Part shown: one piece after another, positions 46,890 through 57,076 of the stretch
Position numbering within the stretch: the first letter of the stretch is position 1
Layout of the letters: each line of letters starts with the position of its first letter
Assembly: GCA_030549335.1 (NCBI GenBank)
Contig: CM060194.1
Coordinates: 18,788,171 to 18,852,170 of the forward strand
Source of the DNA: Pontederia crassipes
Lineage: Eukaryota; Streptophyta; Magnoliopsida; Commelinales; Pontederiaceae
Length of the DNA stretch: 64,000 bases
Direction of reading: 5' to 3'
The notes under the pieces: generated by a model
Databases searched by the model: none
What the model saw: the letters and a program-made list of their open reading frames with translations, nothing else
Told to the model about the DNA's origin: nothing
Position numbers and translations under genes: made by a program

Positions 46890-48820
46890 TTTTTTTTAGG
46901 AGAAAAAGGATGACCACCAGAGTTGTGGTTGTCATCCATATATGTATATAACTGTGGAACGGAGAAATTGTACAGGTGTAGGCTCCCAATGGAGAGCAAC
47001 AACAAGATGAAAACTCTCTTCTAAACAAAACCCCACTCCCAAAAAAAGAAAATGTGATGGCACTCAAACAATCAAACATCTCTCCTACCAAGAGTGGCTA
47101 GAAAATGCTGGATCACAATAGCACTACCACTGGTCAAAAGGGATCTTCGACACTCAGTGTCTAACGGGCCAAACTCTTCCAAATCAAAAGGGGCCAAAAC
47201 ACAATGCTCGTCTGCTGCCAGGTGCCTCGAGATGTGGAAACACTGGACCACAATCACCTTCCACCCATCTGCCGCTCCCAAGGTTGGCCCATGCAATCCA
47301 TATGGTTAGCTTCACTCACTCGTCGAGGTTGTTCCCCGTGTTAGTGGCTGCCGGCGTGTGTGGCGGAAGCTAGCAGCTTCCACAACTAGGCGAACCTCCT
47401 CATCTGTCCACCCAACGAGAAGGTGCCCCCCTCAGCATCTTCAACGGAGGTCGGCATAACCGGCACTGTCTGCGGAGCACCCCCCACCACTGGCTGCTGG
47501 GGCAGCGACAACGAAGGCTGCAAGGTCGATTGCTGTCTTGCCGGCGGTGACGACTGTTGCGCGGGAAGCTGCTGTCCTGCTGGCGGTGGTGGTGCTGGAC
47601 GTCTCTTGTGGCTGCCCCTAGAATGGGAGAGCAGCCGCTGTAATGGTCGGTGCAAGGCCACTCCCCTTTTCGGTGGTCGCCGACGAGTGCGGCGGAGACC
47701 GACAACATCTCCACTTGGATGAATCTCCTCGTCCATCCTCCCAGCGAAGAGATGAACCCCATCTGCCCTGTCATCGATGGCCAGCGGGTCCTGCATGGTC
47801 CGTGGCACACCCCCCACCTCAGGCTGCTGGGGAGGTGGTGATGATGATTGCACGAGCGGCTGCAAGTTTGCTTGTTGCAGTAGCAACGGTGGCTGAGAGA
47901 GTAACTGCGGTGTGACAGCCATTGCATGCCGACGATGCTGATAACAAAGGGGGGAAGCTATGGGATCATCACCAACAGGTGTGGTAGTCACTTGGATGAT
48001 CACTGGGATGCCGGTGATAGTGAGCGGTGTGAATCGTGGTGGGGTTGGAGATATCTGACTTGGATGGGAGAGATGAGGCAAAGCTGGCAGTGATGGGGTT
48101 ATGGGCGCGTTGTCGGACTGGAGCGAGTCAGCAGGGGAGGAGTGGGATGGGGTCGACTGGACACTAGTGTGTGGGTGGGAGGGCAGCTTCACGGACTCGA
48201 TGAGGTGGGAGATGGTTAGATTAGGATTTGAGTTTGCTTGGGCTCGAAGCTGGGTTCGCAGACGGGCACGATGAGCAGGTTCAGAGTGGGCGCGAACGTG
48301 GTGGGGCTCCGCTGCGTTGGATGGTGGGATTGGGTTTGAAAGATTTGGGTTATTGGGTTCAGGATAAGAGGCGGCTGAGTCAACTTGCGATTGTGTGTTC
48401 AGTTTAGGGTGGGATGGGTTATGCGATTGGGTGGGGTTTTGAATTTGGGTACGGTTCCTATGCTTGAAGGAGGTGGCACCGCCGGGAAGGAGCCCCCGGT
48501 GATGAGGAGGCTGGATGCCCTAGGAGGCTGGATGCCCTAGATGCACGTCCGTGCTCACTAGGGGAAAGCAGGGGAATGCGAAAGCAGAGAGAGAGAGCCC
48601 AAGTTCGTCGGTGGTGTCATCGGCGGGGGTCGCCAGAGACAGTAGTGGCACAGCCAGAGGGGGTCGCCGGCGATGGCGGTGGCACCGCCGGGGAGAAGCC
48701 CCCGGCGATGTGAGGACTGGATGCCTAGGCGGATGCCCTAGGCAGCGTCGTTGGGTGTCCTAGGCCGCGTCGCCCAGGTCCAGCTTGCAAAGTTGTTCAT
48801 CTTTTCATTTTTTAGTAACA
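46890..48820 (-). mobile_element. L1-c: internally deleted L1-like element
   Basis: 1.9 kb between exact 13-bp repeats gggagtcacaact (46,877-46,889 and 48,821-48,833). The minus-strand 3' end resembles L1-a, -b and -d (T run, stem-loop, similar UTR), but no reverse transcriptase is present. Its 5' part is GC-rich and contains a duplicated block (ggcaccgccggg...agcccccgg... ggatgccctag near 48,472 and 48,679). In between, an open frame of 268 codons (48,192-47,386) is very rich in Pro, Gln and Ser. I read it as an ORF1-region remnant fused to the element's 3' end, moved by another L1's machinery. Confidence 0.7.
47386..48192 (-). CDS. Pro/Gln/Ser-rich open frame in L1-c
   Basis: 268 codons, starting MKLPSHPHTSVQSTPSHSSP. 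It has repeated blocks: LSQPPLLLQQANLQPLVQSS and PPQQPEVGGVPRTMQDPL against LPQQPVVGGAPQTVPVMPT, an internal duplication. Basic patches (RRTRRRPPKRG, HKRRPAPPPP) suggest nucleic-acid binding, as in the low-complexity region of plant L1 ORF1, but the RRM and zinc knuckle of ORF1 are not visible. No family assigned. It is unlikely to be a host gene, because it lies wholly inside an element with target duplications. Confidence 0.4.
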   Translation of the reverse strand: MKLPSHPHTSVQSTPSHSSPADSLQSDNAPITPSLPALPHLSHPSQISPTPPRFTPLTITGIPVIIQVTTTPVGDDPIASPLCYQHRRHAMAVTPQLLSQPPLLLQQANLQPLVQSSSPPPQQPEVGGVPRTMQDPLAIDDRADGVHLFAGRMDEEIHPSGDVVGLRRTRRRPPKRGVALHRPLQRLLSHSRGSHKRRPAPPPPAGQQLPAQQSSPPARQQSTLQPSLSLPQQPVVGGAPQTVPVMPTSVEDAEGGTFSLGGQMRRFA

Positions 48821-49500
48821 GGGAGTCACAACTACAAATGTTGTCTGCAGTTAAGTGAGTGGTCTTGGCCATTCGATCTCTAATCAAGTTTATATATAAC
48901 AGGATCCATCAGTACCATTTTCATGTTATCTTTTATGGCATCTAACCTCGGTGCTGAAATTTTGCTTTATGGTTTATTTTATTTTTTCCATTTTTTGTTT
49001 ACTACATGTGAATTTGCTAACTCACTATTTCTTAGTCATTCGTCAGCATCTTTTCTAATTCATTAGTTTGACAAGTTTATTATGGTTTCTTGCAGCTAAG
49101 CTGTTTTCAATACATCTATAGGTTATAATGCTTCCACATTTGCCGCATAAAGTTCAATCAACGAGATGTCACCAAAATGGGAGAGAATCATGCTATTACT
49201 CATCTTCATCTCTACAAATGTTTCAGGTGCTCCGTTGTTCATCTTACTCTTAGGAGGTAACTTTAACTCTACGTAGTGTTATATTTTGCTGGCATTTTCT
49301 AAATCTCGGGTGCATGATTCTCATTTACAATGTGCGGTAGAAATATTTGTGCTCGTCAAGGGCAATACCATATCATCCTCTGGAAACCTGAATTTCTTTT
49401 CCTATGGCACTTCAGTGCCAAGTATTCTGGTATCTCGCTTCTTTGTTCCTATGTACACTCATACAACCTGTAATTTAAAATGTTACATCTAAATTCTTTG

Positions 49501-51423
49501 ATTAACCCTTGTGTTTTATATAAGCCTAACCTATGATTGTCTTTTGAGATATGCTCCCCATTTTCATATGCTTTAATGATACATGTATATTTTCTTATTT
49601 TTCCTATTGTTAAAGAAATGGTTCCGAAAGATATTCCACTAATAAACTCTCTAAAGATCATTGAGACATTTAGCGATAAAGTTGCCCAATATTATCTCAG
49701 TGGTTTTGTGTATGATGTTTGTGCTTCCTACGTCAAGTGGCTTTTAAAAACCATTTACTTCCTTAATAACTTTTTATGTAAATATGCTCAAATTATACTA
49801 GATATCCAAACCTGCCTGCTAGTTGTTAACACATGGGATGTACCAATTTTAAGTCTCTGCACATATGTTTCACCAAATTGGGGATATGAACATCAGATTT
49901 CAATGATGTCTATACCCCTCCAACGCATAAAGGAAACAAAAAGAGTTTTAAATACAATGTCGATCCTGTCAATGTAAATGTCAATTCCATTAAAAAATGT
50001 GATGCTTACAAATGTGGTAGGTCTCCTCTTCTTAGTAAAAAAACAGAGTTTTCAATATAGAGAATTGTAGCTCAATGAACTCCTTGTATCGTAATTAAGT
50101 TGGTCATCAAACATTTTCCTTGCAAACTTGATAAAACACAACCTTGTCTCTTTTGAAGAGCATTACCAAACCAAATTGGTTGGCTCAGGTGGATAGTGCG
50201 TCCAAGTCCAAGTCCAAGTCACGGGAGCTAGTACTCTCGGATTCGTTTCTTAGAGTCCCCAATTTGGTTATGTTTCATCTATCCTGCTTTCTCTTGAAAA
50301 ATGGATTGGCTCTTGGTAATGGATTGTTGAGATTGTCTGAAAAAAAGAGCATTGAAAACTTGCTCTATTTATTTCTATAAATTCTTAAAATCACCTATGT
50401 CAGGAAGTTCGTTCTGCCTCATTCATGAGCTTGTCTAACTTCCGTTGTCTATATTGCAGTGCCTGGAAGTCTGGAATATACACAGGCAAAACAATTTTCA
50501 AATGCAAAAGAACTTGATGCTTTGTGGTTTTTTTATTTTAATGTTTAAGTTCCATTGGTTTAATCTATGTATTGGGTTACTATCATGCATTCTTTCTTTT
50601 GTCAGGAGTTAACTGACAAAACCATTTCTTGCACAAGGTTGCTGCCTAAAACCATTTCTGGTAAAAAAACAAAGAGTTAGCTTTCTTCCATGTTGCTACA
50701 TTGCTACCTGATTTACTAATGTTCAAGACAACTCAATTTAAATGTGCATGCTAAAACTTGTATCTATCTGGTCACTAATGTGGGAGTCACAACTTCAAAT
50801 GTTGTCTATAGTTAAGTGAGTGGTCTTCACCATCCGATCTCTAATCAAGTTTTTATATAACAGGATCCATCAGTACCATTTTCATATTATCTCTTATGGC
50901 ATCTAACTTCAGTGGAATTTTACTTTATGGTTTGTTTTATTTTTTTCATTGTTTGTTTACATGTGAATTTGCTAACTCACTATTTTTTAGTCATTCGTAA
51001 GCATCTTTTTTAATTCATTAGTTTGACAAGTTTATTATGGTTTCGTGCAGATAAGCTGTTTTCAATACATCTATAGGTTATAATGCTACCACATTTCCCG
51101 CATAATGTTCAATCAACCAGATGTCACAAAAATGAGAGAGAATCATGCTATTATTCATCTTCATCTCCAGAAATGTTTCAGGTGCTCCGTTGTTCATCTT
51201 ACTCTAAGGAGGTAAATTTATATCTACGTAGTGATATATTTTGCTGGCATTTTCTGAATCTCGGAAGCATGATTCTCATTTACAATGTGCGGTAGAAATA
51301 TCTGTGCTCGTCAAGGGCAATACCATATTATCCGATGGCAACCTGAATTTCTTTTCCTATGGCACTTCATTGCCATGTATTCTCGTATCTTAATTTCAAA
51401 TGTTATTCATCTAAATTCTTTGA
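49501..51423 (+). repeat. Tandem unit copy 4
   Basis: About 1.92 kb, uninterrupted, with the same order of blocks as copy 2 and differing from it at several bases per hundred. An open stretch here (49,537-49,977, with KEMVPKDIPLINSLKIIETF) is interrupted in the other copies, so I do not call it a gene. Confidence 0.8.
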
Positions 51424-51728
51424 TTAGCCTGTGTTTTATATGAGCCTAACATATGATTGTCCAGCTAAAATATTCTTTTGAAGTATGCTCCTCATTTTCG
51501 TATTCTTAAATGATACATGTATATTTTCTTATTTTTCCTATTGTTAAAGAAATGGTTCCGAAAGATATTCCACTAATAAACCCTCTAAAGATGATTGAGA
51601 CATTTAGTGATAAAGTTGCCCAATATTAACTCACTGTTGTTTTGTGTACGATGTTTTTGCTTCCTACGTCAAGTGGCTTTTAAATAACTTTACCTCCTTA
51701 ATAAGTTTTTATGTAAATATGCTCAAAG
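51424..51728 (+). repeat. Tandem unit copy 5, truncated
   Basis: The first 305 bp or so of the unit ('tgttttatatgagcctaacatatgattg' onward). It stops at 'tatgtaaatatgctcaaag', where L1-d begins. The continuation seen in other copies (ttatactagatatccaaacc) does not reappear beyond L1-d. Confidence 0.8.
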
Positions 51729-53075
51729 TTTTTTTTTTGAGGAGAAAAAGGATGAACACCAAGTTAGGGTGTCATCCGTGAATATATATAACTATGATGT
51801 GGAAATGTACAAGTGTAAGCCCTCAAGACGAGGGTACCAAAAAAGGTCAAAAGTAGCCACTATCCAAAACCCCACTCACGACGAAGGAAAGCGACGTGGT
51901 GTACAATACCATCGACCTGACATCTCTCCCCACCAAAAATAATCCGGTTGCGCTGGAGTCAAATAGCCCATGCACCGGCAAGGAAGGTAGCTAGCAAGAC
52001 TCTCCGACGCATACTCCGTCCGCCATGGAGTCTCAGGAACTGCCAAAAAGCCTCTGATGAGTGGAAAGGGCCTCCAACCAGGGCCAGTCGTGACCAGACC
52101 TCGCGTGACACGGTGCAGCCAAAAAATAAGTGTGAGATGTCCTCCTCTGCCTCTCCACATAGTACACAGGATGTGTCATCATTGGGTGCCCATCTCGCCC
52201 TGTACTGTCTGGTGAGGATCTTGTCGTGCCGCATAAGCCAAGCAAATATCTTGACTTTAAGCGGCACCTGGGTGTGCCATATAAGAATAAAATCTGCTCG
52301 GAGGACGTCTGAGATCGAGGTGGCTGGCAAAAAGCGGAGATAGATACTGCGAGCAGTGAGTCGTAGTGAAAGACTCAGATGACCATACCCATCCGTCTGC
52401 CTGGTGTGGATTTGGCCGAATGGGAGCAAACCGCTGGTGGAGGGCCATGAGCTCCGATATGCGCCTCTCGGAAAGAGCTGTTCTAAAAGATGGAGTCCAG
52501 GAACCAGTGCCAGCACCACCGGCTTCCGACCATGCCGCTGCAACTGATGAGTCCGAGTGGGCCGCGAGGGCTAGTAGACTGGGGAAAGGTCCCCCTGGGA
52601 GCCAATCATGATGCCAAAAGGAGAAAACCTCACCAGAGCCTAAAGAGGGGACCATGAGCGGATGGATCAATGGAAGGAGAGTAGCAACCCCTCGCCAAAA
52701 GGCGGATGCCCCCCGGGGGAGAATAGCGCGAGAATCTCAGAAGAGGTCCTGACCATAACATGTAAAGAAAATTGCCCGCCATAAGCTATCATGGGGTCCC
52801 ATGATCCTCCCAACCCACCGAGCCAGGAGGGCCCAGTTGGTGAACCGGAGGTCGCGGACACCGAGGCCACCCCAAGAGGTGGGGCGGCAAATAGTCTGCC
52901 AAGATACAAGGTGAATGGAGCGCTGATCTGGGGTGCTCCCCTGCCAAAAAACTTGCTCCGAAAGGAGTCAATCTGCCTCTGAATCTGTCCGGGCATCCGA
53001 AGAATAGACATGTAATATATCGGTAATGCAGATAGCGCCGAACGAAGAAGAAGTGAACATTCAATCATAGCCAAT
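51729..53075 (-). mobile_element. L1-d: 5'-truncated plant L1 LINE
   Basis: The longest uninverted L1 here (1.35 kb), minus strand, with T run at 51,729-51,738 and the 3' UTR stem-loop ggatga...gtcatcc. It codes for the second half of ORF2: SLLLRSALSALPIYYMSILR at the 5' border, RPLMVPSLGSGEVFSFW-type sequence (52,670), GTGSWTPSFRTALSERRISE and the zf-RVT tail (PLKVKIFAWLMRHDKILTRQ, CVLCGEAEEDISHLFFGC). Frame changes occur near 52,660 and 52,400. No target duplication is found. Its two flanks are unrelated sequences. Confidence 0.82.
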
Positions 53076-54552
53076 CAGCTTTCATAACGGACGTTAAACG
53101 GTCGTCGTTGGAAGGGTACCGACGACCGTCAGGTTAATGGTCGACCGATATGGTCCTTTCGGACGATCGAAATCAGACTTCGGTTCATCCGCTAATCACA
53201 GAATGTGACACTCTTCTAAATCGGACGACCGCTGGAATAATGGTTGACCGCTATTGGTCTTTTCGGACGTCCGAAATAAGCTTCGGATCATCCGCTAATC
53301 ACAGAATGTAACTGCTACTCAAATCGGATGACCGCTGAAATATCGGTCGACCGAAACAAGGTGCTCGAACGTCCGCTAATCACAGAATGTGTCGAATGTT
53401 TCGACTACACATATCGGACGACCGTTATTATATCGGCCAACCTTTACATTGCTATCGGACGATCGAAATAGGGTGTTTGGTCGCCCGCTAATCACAGAAT
53501 GTTCGACTCTTTCCAAAATAGACAACCATTATAGAATCGGGACCGTCGGACAGAGTGTGAGACTACAAATGGCCTCCAGAGCGGTCGACCGATACATTAT
53601 CGGTCGCCTATTCTGGGCCGACAAAAACACAACTTTTACAAGATTTCTTTCCAAATCTTACATACATCAATATTTTGAACACATATTGATTAACAAACAT
53701 CATATGAGACATTCTATATCATTCTTAACACTTTAATCATGAACCACATGGGATTTTCACATGAAGACATTTAGCATGCTAATCAAGGTCATACATGTCC
53801 ATGAGCTTCAACATTTTCATAATAAACCATCATAACAACAATGAACATTCTAATACTAAGCATAATGAGCAATTAGAACATGAAGTTACTAAACACATGG
53901 CATTCTAATAATAGATAATAATAGAATAGTAATTTTAAGAAACATAACATCAAATGCACATCTTCCTAGCCCTTCACTCTAAGAACAAGTGGGTTTGCTC
54001 TTATGCCCTAATCCATATATTAAAACATCATTAGGGTGAGATTTGGATCTTTGAATCCCCTCAAATATATCTTGCTTAGCTTATGTCCTAATTCCTAACT
54101 TCTTTCTTCTTCATTTAGCTCCAAAGACTCTAATGGGGTTGCCTGGTGATTAAGAGAGAAAATGGTGAGCTAATCTCTTGCTTATAATCAAACAAAGAGA
54201 GAAATGATAAAGGAGCTTGCTATTGACCAATGGATAAATCATGGGATCTTACTATAGCAGGGTTGGGTTTCTTCTTGCTGTTCACGTCAATGGAGAAAGA
54301 GAATGATCACTGTAGCTACAGTGGAATGGCAAGAGAGAAGGAGATTGGCAATGGGGTTTATTGTAGCAAAAAGATGACTTTGGAGGTGCTTTCGGCCGAG
54401 TGGTGTCAAAGCTACTGTAGCTTTAGGTTAGTTTAAGTTGCCCCCTTTTATACATTTAGTGGTCATGGGTCTTGGGCTTTGTGGGCCGAGTGCGGGTGAG
54501 CTTTTCTTTGCTTGTTTCTTTTTTTTTTTTGATTTATGTACAGGATATTACA
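53076..54552. mobile_element. Truncated gypsy LTR
   Basis: Has the layout of the long gypsy LTRs at 55,155 and 62,015: a block of gtcgacc-type palindromic repeats, an AT-rich middle, a leader-like end, 'cttgggctttgtgggcc', then a low-complexity T tract and the terminus gatattaca at 54,552. The sequence differs, so it is a related family. The outer end is lost at the L1-d border. A fossil fragment without coding. Confidence 0.55.
53120..53510 (+). repeat. ~100-bp tandem repeat in the LTR
   Basis: Four units, each with 'cggacgaccg', 'ggtcgaccg' and 'ccgctaatcacagaatgt'; the last word starts at 53,191, 53,294, 53,375 and 53,487. Each unit is rich in short palindromes. Confidence 0.75.
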
Positions 54553-55149
54553 TTGACCATTGCATCAGAAAAGCAGGCTCGAAAACCTTTTTTACCCAGT
54601 GGGCATTGCAGATACAACACCAGGGTAATATAGATAAAAGCAATCCATAAGATAATACTAAATATTCTTAAAACAAAATGATAACGCCGAATACAAAGGC
54701 TTTACAAAATTGACTACTACCAAATTATAACAAAAAGGATCACAACTGTGATTAGGTGCTATAGTAGGCCTAGACACGGGATGCCTCTCACCGGAGATGC
54801 ACAAAAAAAAAAGATCATACAAGAAGTTGCTAATGCTGGACATGAAAGAGAATTCATATGCCAAGCCCAACATTTCTTCAATCACAAATAATTTATAAGA
54901 TTCACTTTGTTATTTTTTACTGGTCGAGGAAGAGAAGAAGAAACCGAAACCCTGCCAACAACATTCTTTCAACAGAAATGATACATTTTGTGTCTCTCAA
55001 TTTTCAAGTTAAAGCAAAGCATATCAAAAGTGATCCCTCATAACATGCTGTACCAATAATACTATTAGACTACCAGTCATTACGGAAAATGCATTATGCA
55101 TATGCACATTTAGGCAAGTCCACGAAGCATACACCACTCATGATAGTCT
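54553..55149. other. Host-like flank, no gene defined
   Basis: Unique-looking sequence that forms the left flank of the complete gypsy element. On the minus strand some stretches read like coding, such as EEMLGLAYEFSFMSSISNFL near 54,885-54,820 and KHKDYHEWCMLRGLA before a stop near 55,110, but no gene structure can be built with confidence. It could be a 3' exon and UTR of a minus-strand gene. Confidence 0.3.
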
Positions 55150-55154
55150 TTATG
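55150..55154. repeat. Target duplication ttatg (left)
   Basis: The pentamer ttatg directly precedes the left LTR and is repeated at 63,932-63,936 after the right LTR. Five-base duplications are the rule for gypsy integrases. Confidence 0.85.
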
Positions 55155-57022
55155 TGTAACGCCCCAAATCGATCAACGTCACGTGGCGAGAATTTTTCCG
55201 AAGACGTTACGAAAACACTATAACATGGACTATATATTGACCAAAATTTCATTAAAACGATATTAGCTCATCAATAGTAATAAAAAGGAAATATCGAATA
55301 TCAAAAATAGCGGAAGTCTCAAAGTGTTAAAAAATCTCCATAATAGTCATAATATCTGAATTACATCAAAGCTCATAATGCGGAAAATAAAGATAAAGAT
55401 AACTAGGCCCTCTGTTAGTTCATGTGCTATATCATCGCTCGAGCTGATCGCGGCACACAATCTCAACACCATGACCTGACCTTGTGGAAATTAAACACAG
55501 GGGAGAAGGTCCTTCCGTAAGCTATACAGTCTAGTGGGGATACATAAAGTACTCAATGCATAATAATAAATAGCAATAGTCAGAATTAGTAATCACTTGA
55601 AACAAGATTAGATTTGAGAGCATAAGATTATTCGATTTGAGATATCAATGGATGAAAGAGAAGAGATCATATAATCATGAAATGTTACCATAATCATGCT
55701 GAATCAATAATCCTACTTCACTTATCATGCTCATATCACTTATCCATACTCTTTGTGCTTTTACTTTCTCTTAGCATTAGGTGCCTTTAACTTTTGGGGG
55801 TTTTACGCCGAGCAAACAATACAGCCTTGTGCAGCCAATGGGTGATCAAGCCATGACTAAGGGAGCGACCCTTCACTTGTAAGCACTTAGCATGGGTTGA
55901 TCACCACTCCCATTTACATTTCCATCTTTCATACTTAATCACTTTATCAATTTATCATTCTTCCATACTATGAGAGGATTGGATCACTGGACAGATCAAT
56001 ACAATATCAAGGATTCAGTCACATAATATTTCAATCAGCAGGGAGTAGCACATCACACTCATAGAAAGAATCTGAATCAAATCAATAACCAATATGCATT
56101 ATGGTCAGGGTTCGGTCGACCGGTCCTCACTGGTCGGTCGACCGACTTCCGGACACCGGTCGGCCGATATCTCTGGATCGGTCGACCGGTTGGTTTTAAT
56201 GCAATACAATAAGTCCTGAGCACCGGTTGATCGATATCTCTGGATCGATCGACTGATAATACTTAGTCTGAAAAGGAGCTTCGGTCGGCCGATCGGTCGA
56301 CCTATATCGAAAGGAATGGTCGGTCGACCGGTCTCTAACGATCGATCGACTAATTTTCATATCACCGATCGACCGATATTCTGGATCGGTCGACCAGTCG
56401 CAGTGAAAACAGAATCGGACAGAATCCGATTTTCAATTCAAAAATGCAATTAATGCATACAATCAATCATCTAAGCATGGAGGACTAAAATAGAACACAT
56501 CTATAGTCATAAGAATCACAAAAGATGAATCAAACATAAGAAACACAATCAATCATTCCTTTTCCATTCCTTCTCATCAATTAAGAACACATTTTATAAT
56601 AAGAACTCTAATTCTATTCTATTGCTAATTAAGTTATGCAGGAGGATTTCGGATTCACCCACCTCCTTCTGGAGTGATTCTTACTTGAAGCATCTCCGAT
56701 CACCGATAATCACCCTCCCCTTGCCGTTCTCCACCTACAAAGCATTCCGATTGAGGAAGGGAGTGAGAGGATGATGCTGAAAATCAAAGGAGATGCAAAA
56801 TGAAGAAGAACTTTGGTGAAATTTTGCTGGAGCTCCCTTGATCTTGCTGGATGAAATGTGCTTGGGGAAGAAGAGAGAGAGGTGAGGAAGAGAAAATGGG
56901 TGGCTAGGGTGTGCTTAAGGCATCTAATGCTTTTACAGGCTAATCTTTGGGCTTATCATGCTAATGGGCTCAATAATGGGCTATTGTGTTGGTTTTTACA
57001 ACTTAACTTTACTATATTATTT

Positions 57023-57058
<36 letters not shown>

Positions 57059-57076
57059 TTTTAACCATGTATTACA
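55155..57076 (-). repeat. Gypsy 3' LTR
   Basis: 1,922 bp, tgtaacgcccc...gtattaca. It contains a palindrome-rich zone (56,107-56,400) of tcggtcgaccg words and, near its end, a (TTTA)n run. Its partner is 62,015-63,931. Confidence 0.88.
57012..57062. repeat. (TTTA)n microsatellite
   Basis: About eleven tttA units inside the left LTR. The right LTR has only two or three at the equivalent place (about 63,885-63,915), so the run expanded after insertion. Confidence 0.85.

Larger units (their letters stand above)
43898..49500 (+). repeat. Tandem unit copy 3, split by three insertions
   Basis: Carries the small RTE derivative at 44,028-44,189, L1-b at 44,651-46,148 and L1-c at 46,890-48,820. With these and their target duplications removed the unit is again about 2.0 kb. 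Confidence 0.8.

Noticed and set aside
49537-49977. 146-codon open frame in tandem unit copy 4
   Set aside because: The same sequence is interrupted in the other copies, and the product resembles no known protein.
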